DNA of 64,000 nt from Primulina eburnea (lineage: Eukaryota; Streptophyta; Magnoliopsida; Lamiales; Gesneriaceae). Where the stretch lies: positions 2,054,885 through 2,118,884 of the forward strand of contig NC_133102.1 of the NCBI RefSeq assembly GCF_022965805.1, given 5' to 3'. A program made the position numbers and the translations under genes. The first letter of the stretch is position 1. Each line of letters starts with the position of its first letter. The notes below the pieces were generated by a model. That model saw only the letters and a list, made by a program, of their open reading frames with translations. It was not told the DNA's origin and did no database searches. Shown in pieces: positions 38,912 to 50,438 of the stretch.

Positions 38912-39335
38912 TTTACTTCAGAGTTTTGGAAGAGTTTGCACAGAGCCTTGGGTACACGGTTAGCATTCAGTACAACATATCATCCCCAGAGCGACGGTCA
39001 ATCAGAGAAAGTTATTCAGATTTTAGAGGATATGCTCAGAGCTTGTACTATCGATTATCCTGGTAGCTGGGATTCCAAATTTCCTCTTGTTGAGTTCACG
39101 TACAATAACAGCTATCAAGCGACGATTGGCATGGCGCCATATGAAGCACTTTATGGCAAGAAATGTAGATCACCCTTATATTGGGACGAGAGTTGGTCCA
39201 ACAGACAGCTGATGTTGTTGCTGATATTCGAGAGAGGATGAAGACAGCACAGTCGAGACAGAAGAGTTATGCTGATGTGAGACATAGGCCGTTGAATTTT
39301 GATGTTGGCGATCACGTGTTCTTGAAGATATCACT
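38912..39335 (+). pseudogene. Ty3/gypsy integrase fragment captured in the foldback element
   Basis: The reading starts FTSEFWKSLHRALGT, continues through the integrase core end (YHPQSDGQSEKVIQILED), FTYNNSYQATIGMAPYEALY and GKKCRSPLYWDE, then shifts frame near 39185-39195. It then resumes as ELVQQTADVVADIRERMKTA and YADVRHRPLNFDVGDHVFLK. This is the last part of the integrase core and the following linker of a Ty3/gypsy polyprotein. No LTRs, reverse transcriptase or gag are present. Both ends abut the element's own repeats, so it is an inert passenger. Confidence 0.88.
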
Positions 39336-39479
39336 TACTTTTAACAAAAATATAGTAGCATACTTGTCCCGGAGTAAAAGTAAGTTCTTTATTTGTATAC
39401 CGAAATAAATTGTTATTTTTATTTCATGAGAAGTGATGAGCAATATATTTGTTAAAATTTCATTTGCATTGAAATTGCA

Positions 39480-41010
39480 TCATAATCATATTCGAATATC
39501 CAGTATTTTATTATCTATTTTAAGTATCTCATTTATGAAATCAAGTATTTTGAAACTAAAATTAGGTACTTATCCAGTATTTTAATACACATTCTGAGTA
39601 TCTCATTTACCAAATCAAGTATTTTAAAATGAAATGAACATGTTATTTAAATGCATCTTGGAAGAAAATGCGAGCATTTGATGAAATTACGTTACATATT
39701 CGAATATCCAGTATTTTAATACAACATTCTAAGTATTTCATTTACTAAATCAAATATTTTAAAATTAAAATTAAGTATTTCATAAGTAAACCTAAGTATT
39801 TTAAAAAATTCAATTAGTTGTAATTTTTTTTAAATGCATATTCGAATATCCAGTTTTTTAATACACATTCTGAGTATTTTATTTACAAAATCAAGTATTT
39901 TAAAATTGAAATTAATTATTTCACAAGTAAAACTAAATATTTTAAAAAATTCAATTAGTTGCAAATTTGGTTTTTTTTTTTTAAAATGCATATTCGAATA
40001 TAAAATTTTTAATACACATTTTGAGTATTGCATTTACTAAATCAAGTATTTTAAAATTAAATTTAAGTATTTCACAAGTAAAACTAAGTATTTCAAAAAA
40101 TTCAATTAGTTGCGATTTTTTTTAAATGCATATTCGAATATCCAATTTTTTAATACACATTCTCAGTATTTCATTTAATAAATCAAGTATTTTAAAATTA
40201 AAATTAAGTATTTCACAAGTAAAACTAAGTATTTCAAATAATTCAATTAGTTGCGAATTTGTTTTTTTTAAATGCATATTCGAATATCCAGCTTTTTAAT
40301 ACTCATTCTGATTATTTCATTTACTAAATCAAGTATTTTAAAATTAAAATAAAGTATTTCACAAGTAAAACTAAGTATTTCAAAAATTCAAATAGTTGCG
40401 AATTTGTTTTTTTTTTTATATGCATATTCAAATATCCAGTTTTTAATACACATTCTGAGTATTTCATTTACTAAATCAAGTTAAAATTAAAATTAAGTAT
40501 TTCACAAGTAAAACTAAATATTTCAAAAAATTCAGTTAGTTACGAATTTGTTTTTTTTTTTAAATGCATATTCGAATATCCAGCTTTTTAATACACATTC
40601 TGAGTATTTCATTTACTAAATCAAGTATTTTAAAATTTAAATTAAATATTTCACAAGTAAAACTAAGTATTTCAAAAAAATTAATTAGTTGCGAATTTGT
40701 TTTTTTTTTTTTAAATGCATACTCGAATATCCAGGTTTTTAATACACATTCTGAGTATTTCATTACTAAATCAAGTATTTTAAAATTGAAATTAACTATT
40801 TTACAAGTAAAACTAAGTATTTCAAAAAATTCAATTAGTTGCGAATTTGTTTTTTTTAAATGCATCTTCGAATATCCAGTTTTTAATAAACATTCTGAGT
40901 ATTTCATTTACTGAATCAAGTATTTTAAAATTGAAATTAAGTATTTCATAAGTAAAACTAAGTATTTCAAAAAATTCAATTAGTTGTGAATTTGTTTTTT
41001 TAATAAAAAA
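39480..41010 (-). repeat. Right-arm tandem array, same unit in inverted orientation
   Basis: About 10 copies of the 144-bp unit, read as ATGCATATTCGAATATCCAG, then AGTATTTCATTTACTAAATC, then CAAGTAAAACTAAGTATTTC and AATTCAATTAGTTGCGAATT. The second motif class appears inverted near 39637-39710 and again near 41030. Confidence 0.9.
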
Positions 41011-41256
41011 TATTTAAATTAAATATACATGTCATCCAAATGCATTGGGATTGATGAGTGGATATAGTAGATGTCCAACAAAAATAAGTATTTATATATT
41101 TTTTTTATTAATTAAAAGGGTAAAAATGTAAAAATACATGAAATATGTAGTAAAACCTAAGTTGGTGTTTTGTCAGGTACTAAAATACAAAAAAAATCTG
41201 TTGGGTACTGAATATTAAAGAAATCTTGGACAGAGGTATTTTTCTATAAATTACCC

Positions 41257-42163
41257 AAGAATCAATTCGAGATTTATATATTATTATTTTTCGCTGATAA
41301 TTAATGATGACAGGACAAAACCAGGACTAGCTAGGTTTAATGGTTGATGTTAGAAAAATGAAGCAATAATTTATGTATTAAATATCGAACTGCGATATAT
41401 CAATATATACGTGGTTGTGGTAAGAAACAAACGTGGGATATCTTTATACAGCTTAAATTTCTGTTAGATGTATAATGTGATTATTATTATTAAATAATCT
41501 GATAGAAAATAATTATCTTAGATATCTTTGTATATGTTTTTATTATCGAGTAGGTCTCTTGTGAGATGGTCTCACAAATATTTATCTGTGCAGATTGGTC
41601 AACCTTACCGATATTCAAAATAAAAAGTAATACTCTTAACATAAAAAGTAATATTTTTTGATGGATGACCCAAATAAGAGATCTGTCTCACAAAATACGA
41701 CCCGTTACACGTTTTTGTCTTTATTATTTCTTTAAACCATACACTTTTGCGATTAGGCAAAAGTAAAAATTTAAGATTTTGTACGTGTATAGTAAATATG
41801 ATGAAAAAAACATATATATTTTGGGAGGAGGTAGTATTATTAAGCTTGAATTCTATAACACGGATGATGTTGCATGTATAAAATCCCACAAAAAACCAAC
41901 ATGTATATTAATGGTTTAATTTGTAATTAATGATTTCCACTCGAGCAAACTTTACTTTTACTCAAGAAACAATAGAGCTTAGCACTGATAAAAAACAGGA
42001 AGGAAAAATCCAAAACTAGAGCTTAGCTATCACAATTCATGCCATCCTATAATATTCTTGGTTTACTTCGAAATATTTGGCCTATATACTTACCATTTCT
42101 TGCAAATGACAATTACACTCGAACGAAAAGTTTATATTCATACAAATTTTGCATTATTTAGAT
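41257..42163. other. Intergenic region between the foldback element and the laccase gene
   Basis: Contains one dispersed repeat copy and the laccase 3' flank. No gene is seen. Confidence 0.6.
41550..41718 (-). repeat. Dispersed palindromic-ended repeat, copy 8 (reverse)
   Basis: The left palindrome GTGAGATGGTCTCAC is present. The right palindrome is mostly deleted: after AAAATACGACCCGT the sequence goes directly to TACACGTTTTTGTC. Confidence 0.84.
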
Positions 42164-44784
42164 TCAACATTTTGGCAGATCTTTAGGAGGTGGGATGATG
42201 GATTCATTCGGGCCATTTCCATTGTCCACCAAGAACGCCATTTTCAGCCCCCATGTCGTGTGCACTTCCAAATGGCAATGCATAAACCAGACTCCTGAAA
42301 ATTTTACGCGCTACAGTGGTTAGTTTCTTCTTCTGATTAAATACATTAAATTGTTCCACTCTACTGAAGGCAAGTGGTGCTGAGTCCAAGATAGATAGAT
42401 ATTTATATACCTGGATTATCAGCTCGGAATCTGATGGCTACCCACCCACCAGATGGCACACCGATTGTGTTCCTTTCGACAGGATCAACAAGATTGAAGT
42501 TCTTAGGATCTGTATTTGGGTTATAATTTCCTAACCCTTTTCCCATTGCAAAGAAATTGAATCCGTGCAGATGAACGGGATGGGTTTCCGGCGCAATAAT
42601 TCCAGTATCCTGTAAAACTACCTGAACTGTATCGTTGTAAGAAACCCTGTAAACCTTTGTTCCACTCGTAGTGCCTAGATTGGAAGGAGGGTTGCCGGTA
42701 TAGTTGAACTTAAATGGTGGATTCCCGGGAAAATCTGTGGTGAAAACTCCCTTAATCTTGAAGTAATGCGCTTGTAGAAGAGCAGTACTCGGCATCACGA
42801 ACGTGACGTTATTTAGCGAGGCTACGATGCGGCTCCCGTTTGCTGCCTTGCAAGTGGAGCACGGATTGATCCCCAGCCCGACGGTAAACAACAGAGAATG
42901 ATCGATTTTTTGTGGGACTTTCGCTGGATATTTTTTGGAGTTGAGACTCCTTAACGAGTTTGTGAAACTGTTAGCAACTGGCGTGGCATTTCTTGCTGGC
43001 AGGGTTGAGAATGTGGTCGGAGAACTGGCCTGTGTGCCGGAGTAATGCAAAGTCGCGGTGGCCGTCATGTTGTCCACTGCGACAATAGCTGTGTCCATGA
43101 ACGTTGACGCTGCCACCATGTACCTTCCAACACCCTTGTCAGCTGCCACGAGCACGTTGGTGGTCTGACCTGGTGCGATCAAGATTGTGTCTGTTTTAAA
43201 GGGTTTCACGTAAGTGGCATCGACTTCTACTACAGTCATTTTGTGGCCTGCAATCTTGAAAAACAGTTCTTCGTTGAGTGCAGCGTTGATCAGGCGCAGC
43301 ATGTATGTGTTTCCCGGCGCAACATTTAGTGTAAATCCACCTGGAAAACATAGAGACATATAGTACTGTTTGATGAAATATCCTAAACTGGAATTGTTTT
43401 GTGCATATATTGTTGTGCTTAGATTTGGTTTTTGGTACCTGTGGAGGAGCAGCTAGAGACGGGACCTGGACGGCCATTGATTGTGTGAGCATCCGAGACA
43501 TTAGGCGCCAGGCCGGATTTTATAGCTTCGTTGATCACAGCTTCAGTATCTGATTTCCACCATTCAGCTACAAATCAAGCATAATCGACTTCAGTCATCT
43601 CATAATATTCAATAATTGAAACTAATATCAATAACTATATATAGCAAATATTGGTAAGTTTTGGAACCACCATAGAATATTAAGTCCCATGGATTTACCT
43701 AAGACGACAACGGTCTCATGATCGGGTTTGGGGAAAGGATACGTGACACCAAGCTTCGGCAATATGATTAAACCACCGTGCAGGGTGGCTCTGAGCCATA
43801 GAATATGCGCGTGCCAGAGTAGTGTTCCCCTTTGGCCTGTGATGGTGAAGTTGTACACATAGGTTTGCCCTGTCTGGATAGGGCACTGTGTAATATATGC
43901 TGGCCCATCCGCCCACCCTGTCCTGAGTTGCCTGACTCCGTGCCTTGATCCATCCAAGTATAAATATACATATATTAGGCTACAATACATATTTTGTATT
44001 TGATGATCTACGCATTCAAGTGACACCAAACAAATTGTATTACTGCATGTTTTACCAGTGGATTGAAACGTTGTATTTCACGTGGTTGATGACCTTAACG
44101 ACGACCGTATCGCCTTCCCGAGCATAGATGGTTGGGCCCGGAAATTGTCCATTGACGGTCACGATGGGTTTGGATGAGCACAAACGAGTGACATTTTTCA
44201 TCACCACCTGTGTACCAGAACAAGTTACGTACTTACTATTATTATTAATTATGCATGCATGGACTACTGGAAATGTGTGTTGAGTAGGTAGCTCTGAAAA
44301 AAAAAAAAATTAGTAGAGATTTTTATAAATTTTTAATTAAATATCTTGAAATTTGCAAATGGTTGTTAATCTTCCGATTTCTAACTATTTTAGTCATTTT
44401 TCAGGGGGAATATTTATGTGGCACTAAACGCGTCAACGTCGCATTAGGAAAAAGATTAAATTTGCCAAAAACACAAAGATAGCATACTAAAACGAAAATT
44501 TAACAGCATGTCCAAAAAATATACAGGACAAAAGATCCAACTTTCCCTGAATTTTGCAGTTTTGACATTAGTATATGCACATTGTCCGAATGTGCAAGAT
44601 AATATATATGTGATAGAACCGGCATGCAGCAAACACATAATTAAAGAGAAGACATATATAAGAATCGAATGATCAAAGATTTTCATATACTTACATTAAA
44701 TTTATAATGGCGAGTCCTCGACTCGACGACTAACACGGGGAACAAACATGATACGAGGATCAAAATTCGAACCCATGAATCCAT
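42164..44784 (-). CDS. LAC4: Laccase, LAC4 type (secreted multicopper oxidase)
   Basis: Six exons on the minus strand: 44784-44695, 44207-44056, 43943-43699, 43567-43439, 43340-42411 and 42294-42164. They total 1677 nt, or 558 aa, a typical plant laccase length. Laccases oxidise monolignols in the wall for lignin polymerisation. Residues 1-22 form a signal peptide ([16 protein letters not shown] core). Copper ligands are in HWHG (80-83), WHAH (124-127), HPVHLHG (459-465) and HCHLEVH (521-527), and the type 1 axial position is Leu532, as usual in plant laccases. NNFT/NNVT-like and NGS sites suggest N-glycosylation. Long stretches such as [18 protein letters not shown] match the LAC4 group. All catalytic motifs are intact. 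The exact paralogue (LAC4, 10 or 16) is not certain. Confidence 0.93.
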
Positions 44785-44890
44785 CTGTGAATTTTACTGG
44801 TTTCTGTGTAAGAAATGAGAGAAGTGCAGCTTGGCTGCAGTTGATATGTCTTTGGTGATTGTTGCATTCAATCTTGACGGGGCAACTCAA

Positions 44891-44900
44891 CATTTTATAG
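44891..44900 (-). promoter_or_regulatory. TATA box of the laccase gene
   Basis: The minus strand reads CTATAAAATG, about 107 bp upstream of the ATG at 44784. This fits a leader of about 75 bp. Confidence 0.6.
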
Positions 44901-45717
44901 CTGACAATTAAGTGTCGAACACTGCTACCATAACGTCGTTTTTCCAACGTTAGGTGAAACCATGCACGGATCCTTTAAAATTAAGATTTCGTAGCAACAA
45001 TTAAGGTTTTAATTTAATAAACTATTATATGTTTATATTCATTTCTTAATTGTCACATAAAGTAGTTTCGTTTATTTTATAATGGGAGATTAGTTGGACT
45101 TTCTAATTATAAATTAGCCACGTGCACCTTAATTATCACAGTTAATTTCATCGGCATAATTTTTTATGCAGACGAAATTGTAAGTTCCATTTTTTCTTTT
45201 GCATGTATGTTTGTCTCTTAGCGATTTTGGTCATTATGTTATCAAATTTTAGTTTTATTCTCACATATTCTAATTTTTGGCAATTTTAATTCTTTTTATA
45301 TGGAGTGCTGATTCTACTACATACATCAGCGCTTCATTAGAACTATATTAGTGTCACATCATCTCGAAGTCCGAAAAATAATTAAAATTGCAACCAAAAA
45401 GTATTACGCACTGAAACTGAAAATCGATAATATAGAAAACCAAAATCACAGAAACAACGAATCAAATCAGATAATATATATATATGAGGTGATAACGAAT
45501 ATAGTTGGGGGAGAGCACTCACTCAGAGTCACATATGATCGATGAAACCTTAAAAAAGGGGAAAATAATTTATATAGTTTGAAAGCTAAGAAAAAGTACC
45601 ATCGGCGCCAGCAATTGGGTATACTCAACAAACTCGTCTAAAAATTCATCATTACAACTAAACTAATTTGGAACAACTCTTTAGCAATATCATTACCTTC
45701 TCAATAACATTTTTGAT

Positions 45718-45874
45718 ATAGGTTTTTTGAGACGGTCTCACGAATTTTTATCTGTGAGATGGGTCAACCCTACCGATATTCACAATAAAAAGTAATACTC
45801 TTAGCATAAAGAATAATATTTTTTCATGAATGACCCAAATAAGATATCCGTGACCGTCTCACACAAGTTTTTGT
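45718..45874 (-). repeat. Dispersed palindromic-ended repeat, copy 9 (reverse)
   Basis: Among the best conserved left halves (GAGACGGTCTCACGAATTTT, GGGTCAACCCTACCGATATT). A short deletion removes the internal CTCACAAAATACGACC block before the right end. Confidence 0.86.
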
Positions 45875-46832
45875 AATAAGATTTTAAAGAAAATTACATA
45901 ACATTTAGTTTGAATCCCTCTCTTTCCGTACTTTCACTTAATAGACCGATTTAATTCACAACATCGAATGAAATCAAGTTTTATTATTTTACAGCTTATT
46001 CTCGTATCACAAGTATGTTTTTGCATGCAACATAAATCGAATCGTCGTGGTATATCTCTTACTCTTCAATGGGAAAGTCGTTTCTTCCATTTTCATCACC
46101 TAACTAGTAAAAGATGAATATCGGTCTTGTAACTTTGTTTTTCGTTTGTTTTGAGTCCTATGTCTCCAAAAATTTGATAATGTTGTCACATAAAATTATT
46201 GAAATGTTCGTTGTCAAGTCAAAACTCTAACGAATTAAGACTGAAAACCAACAATTTAAAACGAACTTACAAGACTGAAAATGATCATTTACTCCTTTGT
46301 AAGGAAAATTTGGGGAAAAACGAAATTATATAATCAAGTAATGAAATTCAACTCCTTACCATTAATTATAAAAGTAATACTGATAATTGTAATTTAGTAT
46401 AATGATAACTATGATATTTGAGTCAAGTTATAATTAAAATTATAAAATGTCTTCCTGCACTACTGTACTAACTTCTTTATTAAATGTTTGGATATTTTCT
46501 TTTTCTAAAACAACGTACATTTTCTATATAATAGTATAAATCATGTTCCCTAAAAATCATATACTAATTTTGTAATAATATAATATATTACTATCAATAT
46601 TTTAAATTATTATGTGTAAAGCTGAATACATTCTTTTTTTAGGTAGAAACCAAAGACGTACAGGTGATCTTCGATTTTGTTAAGTATTTCATGGTTGGGG
46701 CGGTGGTGATGAGATATCCGTAAACAATATTAATATTTAAACTTCTTATATGGAAAATATATATTTAAACATGAAATATGCTCAAACAAGATAATTTTAA
46801 AGGTTTTTTAGCAGCTAAGTTATTAATTTTTT

Positions 46833-47016
46833 GACAAAAAATTGTGTGAGACGGTCTCACAGGTAGTATTTTGTGAAACAGATCTCTTATTTTGGTTATC
46901 CATGAAAAAATATTACCTTTTATGCTGAGAGTATTATTTTTTGTTGTAAATATCGGTATAGTTGATATGTCTTATAGATAAATATTAGTCAGAAAGTATT
47001 ACAAAAGACCTACTCT
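46833..47016 (+). repeat. Dispersed palindromic-ended repeat, copy 10 (forward)
   Basis: The left palindrome GTGAGACGGTCTCAC is perfect. The right half is decayed and the final palindrome is replaced by GTCAGAAAGTATTAC. Confidence 0.82.
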
Positions 47017-48459
47017 AAGTTTTTTTAAACACTAATTAGCTCGTTCTGTCAGCTCTACTTACGAACACGAGTATTATAAAAGTCGGTTTTATAGTGAGTG
47101 AAATAAATAAATTGTCGTAGCACGACTCAACCTCGATTAAAATTATTATTATTTGATTAAAAAATACTCTTTGAATTTAATTTCCAGTGTACCATGTTTT
47201 AAATTACCCGATTGCTGGAAAATAAGCGTATGAACTAATTTAAAAACTTCATATTTGTCACATTATTAATGTGTAAGATGATTTCATGAACGAGTTGCGG
47301 GAGAAACTTTTTTCCACCAAATTTTAGCTCAACAGAAATAATTTCCCGCACTTCTAGGGATTCGTTGAGTGGCAGGATTGCTAGTATCAATACAATCTGC
47401 TAGCCAGTGCATTAATTAAATAATTAATTAATATTGTCATAATGATGATACATTTACGATTACTGTGCACAGTTCCCAATCTACGATGCATCTTCTGTGT
47501 GTATGAATTATCCATACAGGAATTCGAGTGGGAACCGGATAACATCTTTGTCCCGGTTTTCCTCGCATGCAATCTCTCTCCCTGTTTAAAATTTCTCAGA
47601 GATTTGCTTGTTTTTTTTTTTATCTGTTTTGATCAAATCTTTCTTGATAATAATCAAGGTACTTATCGTCCTGTAATACATAAATCCTGATCATTTTGTT
47701 ACTTTCTATTAAAAAGTTGCGACTTTTTTCCGTAGGCTTGTCGTCTTCTGCATGCTACGCTTCTTGGGATATCAGGGTTCAAGTTTGTTTCCGAAAGTTT
47801 GTGGGTTTTTGTTGTTCTTGAGAATCTTGGGTTTTTTTCTGTTTGAATCCGTGTAAAGATCTGCGTCGTGGGTTCTAGGAATTTGTTAATTTTTTTTTAA
47901 AAAAAGGTTATCTTTTTCTCTTCCGATTTTGCTTTCTTCATAGATTGGTAATTGATTATGAGATTCCATGAATATTTTAATGGATCTAGACCGTATCAAG
48001 AGCTTTGGGTTTAACTTTTGTCTTAAACATCCTCGTACTATTAAATTTAATGTTAGTATTTAACTTTTTGTGCTGGCCTACTTTCAGATCGTGTGGATCG
48101 ATCCCTTTATATATATGCATAAATATGTTATTTAATACAACAGTTTTTGTAAGATATCATAGACTTTTCAAAAGGTCCTCCTTTTTTTTTTGAAAGAGGT
48201 ATGTATAATCTTAGAAATTCTATGAAGAAACATCAGTTTACCATCAGTGGTAACTTAGAAACTGAGATCATTGACAACTAAATTGTCATGTTCAAGGATT
48301 TATGATCAAGATTTGTATTATGTTTCTCCCTTTAAGACTCCTCTAGCTAGAGCGAGATGTCCTATTTGCTCTATATTTGTTTGGTGGCTGATTCTTACAG
48401 ATTCTATGCGATGTAATTGCCAGTACAGACTACAGAGTAAAGTGTAAAAGATTGCAGCC

Positions 48460-50438
48460 ATGGGAGAAGAGCATGTGCATACAAATGACGGGACTTTGGA
48501 TATCCACAAAAGACCAGCTGATAAGGAGAAAACTGGGAACTGGAAGGCTTGCCGGTTCATTCTTTGTGAGATTTTCGTCTCCATTCTAATTGTGCTTTAA
48601 AGTTTTGCCATTTTTTGTTGCATGATAATTGGTAAATTTTGTATTTTCAACAGTAACTGAGTGCTGCGAGAGATTGGCGTACTATGGCATGGGCACTAAT
48701 TTGGTTAACTATCTGAAGTTACGGCTAAACCAAGGGAACGCGACAGCGTCGAACAATGTTACAAATTGGTCAGGAACCTGCTACATAACTCCACTTATCG
48801 GTGCTTTCTTGGCTGATTCGTACCTTGGAAGATACTGGACCATTGCAACTTTCTCTATGATCTACGTCTTTGTATGTTATTCATCTTATGGTGCCTTTAA
48901 TATTCTATATCATAATAAAATTTTCGAAACTGATGTTGATTCAATGAGCTGTTTTTTTTTATTTTTGGTTAACAGGGAATGACACTTTTGACTATATCTG
49001 CTTCAGTTCATGGGCTAAAGCCAGAATGTGGTGAGAATGGTTGCCAACCTACATCGTCACAAACTGCAGTCTTCTTTGTGGCTCTATATTTGATTGCACT
49101 TGGAACTGGCGGAATCAAACCCTGCGTCTCCTCCTTCGGTGCTGATCAATTTGATGAAAGTGATGAAGAGGAAAAGAAGAGGAAGAGTTCTTTCTTTAAT
49201 TGGTTTTACCTGTCGATTAATATTGGTGCTCTTATAGCTTCATCTTTCTTGGTTTGGATACAAATGAACGTGGGCTGGAGTTGGGGGTTCGGGATTCCAG
49301 CCGTTTCTATGGCCATTGCAGTTGCATTTTTTTTCTTTGGAAGCCATTTGTATCGGCTACAAGTACCAGGAGGGAGCCCCCTAACTAGAATTGCTCAGGT
49401 GTTGGTTGCATCCTTGAGAAAAATTCACGTAAAAATTCCCTCGGATAAGTCTCTTCTTTATGAGACAGCCGATGTGGAATCTGACATTCAGGGTAGCCGC
49501 AAACTTGAGCACACCGAGAAGTTCAGGTAGTATTATTGAACCCTTTGATATTAGTACATTAACAACATGTTGGATATGGAAGCACTAACTGCAGCATATC
49601 GAAAATTAGGTTCCTTGATAAGGCAGCAGTGGAGACTGAAACCGATAATTCGAAAGGAAAAGGACAACCATGGAAACTTTGTACGGTGACTCAGGTTGAA
49701 GAGTTTAAATCCGTTATTCGCCTACTCCCAATTTGGGCTTCTGGGATCGTTTTCTCTACTGTCTACAGTCAAATGAGCACAATGTTTGTTCTACAAGGAA
49801 ACACCATGGATCAACACATAGGCCCAAATTTCAAGATTCCATCAGCTTCATTGTCGCTTTTTGATACGTTGAGTGTCATATTCTGGACTCTTGTGTACGA
49901 CCGGATAATCATTCCAAAGGCAAGAAAATTCACTGGAAATGAGAGGGGATTCACGCAGCTCCAAAGAATGGGAATCGGGCTTGTCATCTCCATTTTTGCA
50001 ATGATTGTTGCCGGTATACTTGAGGTTGTCCGTCTTGATTATGTTAGAAGAAACAATTACTATGATCTTGAGACCGTTCCCATGTCGATCTTTTGGCAAG
50101 TCCCACAGTACTTTCTTGTTGGATGTGCGGAAGTTTTCACATTTATCGGACAACTCGAGTTCTTCTACGACCAAGCGCCTGATGCCATGAGAAGCTTGTG
50201 CTCTGCGCTATCACTCACGACTAATGCATTGGGTAACTATCTAAGTACGTTGCTGGTAACAATCGTGACAAAATTGACAACTAGCCATGGCAGGCTCGGC
50301 TGGATCCCTGATAACTTGAATAGAGGTCGTCTCGACTACTTTTACTGGCTCCTAGCCATTCTTAGCTCCATTAATTTCTTTGTTTACCTGTTGATTGCAA
50401 ACTGGTACACTTACAAGAAAGTTGCAAGAAAAGTGTAA
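48460..50438 (+). CDS. NPF8.1: NPF8.1/PTR1-type proton-coupled di/tripeptide transporter
   Basis: Four exons, 48460-48565, 48654-48871, 48976-49526 and 49610-50438, total 1704 nt, or 567 aa, close to Arabidopsis PTR1. NPF8.1/8.2 proteins import di- and tripeptides at the plasma membrane. The N-terminus reads [13 protein letters not shown]. The ExxER proton-coupling motif is E38-C-C-E41-R42, followed by [14 protein letters not shown]. The signature [19 protein letters not shown] and FFNWFY follow, and later [17 protein letters not shown]. About 12 hydrophobic segments are visible, with a long charged loop at the exon 3/4 border. One small oddity is that the exon 1-2 junction gives Leu-Thr before ECCERL, where I recall Gly-Asn in Arabidopsis; the splice sites (TTT/GTGAG and AACAG) still look right. 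The gene is convergent with the OCTOPUS-like gene. Confidence 0.92.

Larger units (their letters stand above)
34957..41256. mobile_element. 6.3-kb foldback-type element with 9-bp target duplication, Mutator-like
   Basis: The left end GGGTAATTTGTAGAAAAATA and the right end, reverse complemented, GGGTAATTTATAGAAAAATA, match almost base for base for more than 250 bp. The similarity continues into repeat arrays of opposite orientation. The perfect duplication AAGAATCAA lies at 34948-34956 and 41257-41265. A 9-bp target duplication with long inverted ends beginning with G is the pattern of Mutator-like elements. The arms made of tandem repeats recall foldback transposons. No transposase is encoded. 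Inside are a Ty3/gypsy integrase fragment and a non-repeat island near 37210-37590. The left arm (to about 38900) is far longer than the right (from about 39480), so arrays have expanded or shrunk unequally. Confidence 0.88.
44785..48459. other. Divergent intergenic region between laccase and NPF8 gene
   Basis: Contains the laccase promoter, two dispersed repeat copies and, from roughly 47500, T-rich sequence that probably includes the NPF8 promoter and a leader with an intron. Leader borders cannot be set from sequence alone. ORFs here have no recognisable content. Confidence 0.5.

Noticed and set aside
38912..39335. A complete gypsy retrotransposon
   Set aside because: Only the integrase tail is present. 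No LTR, primer site, gag, protease or reverse transcriptase is found nearby.
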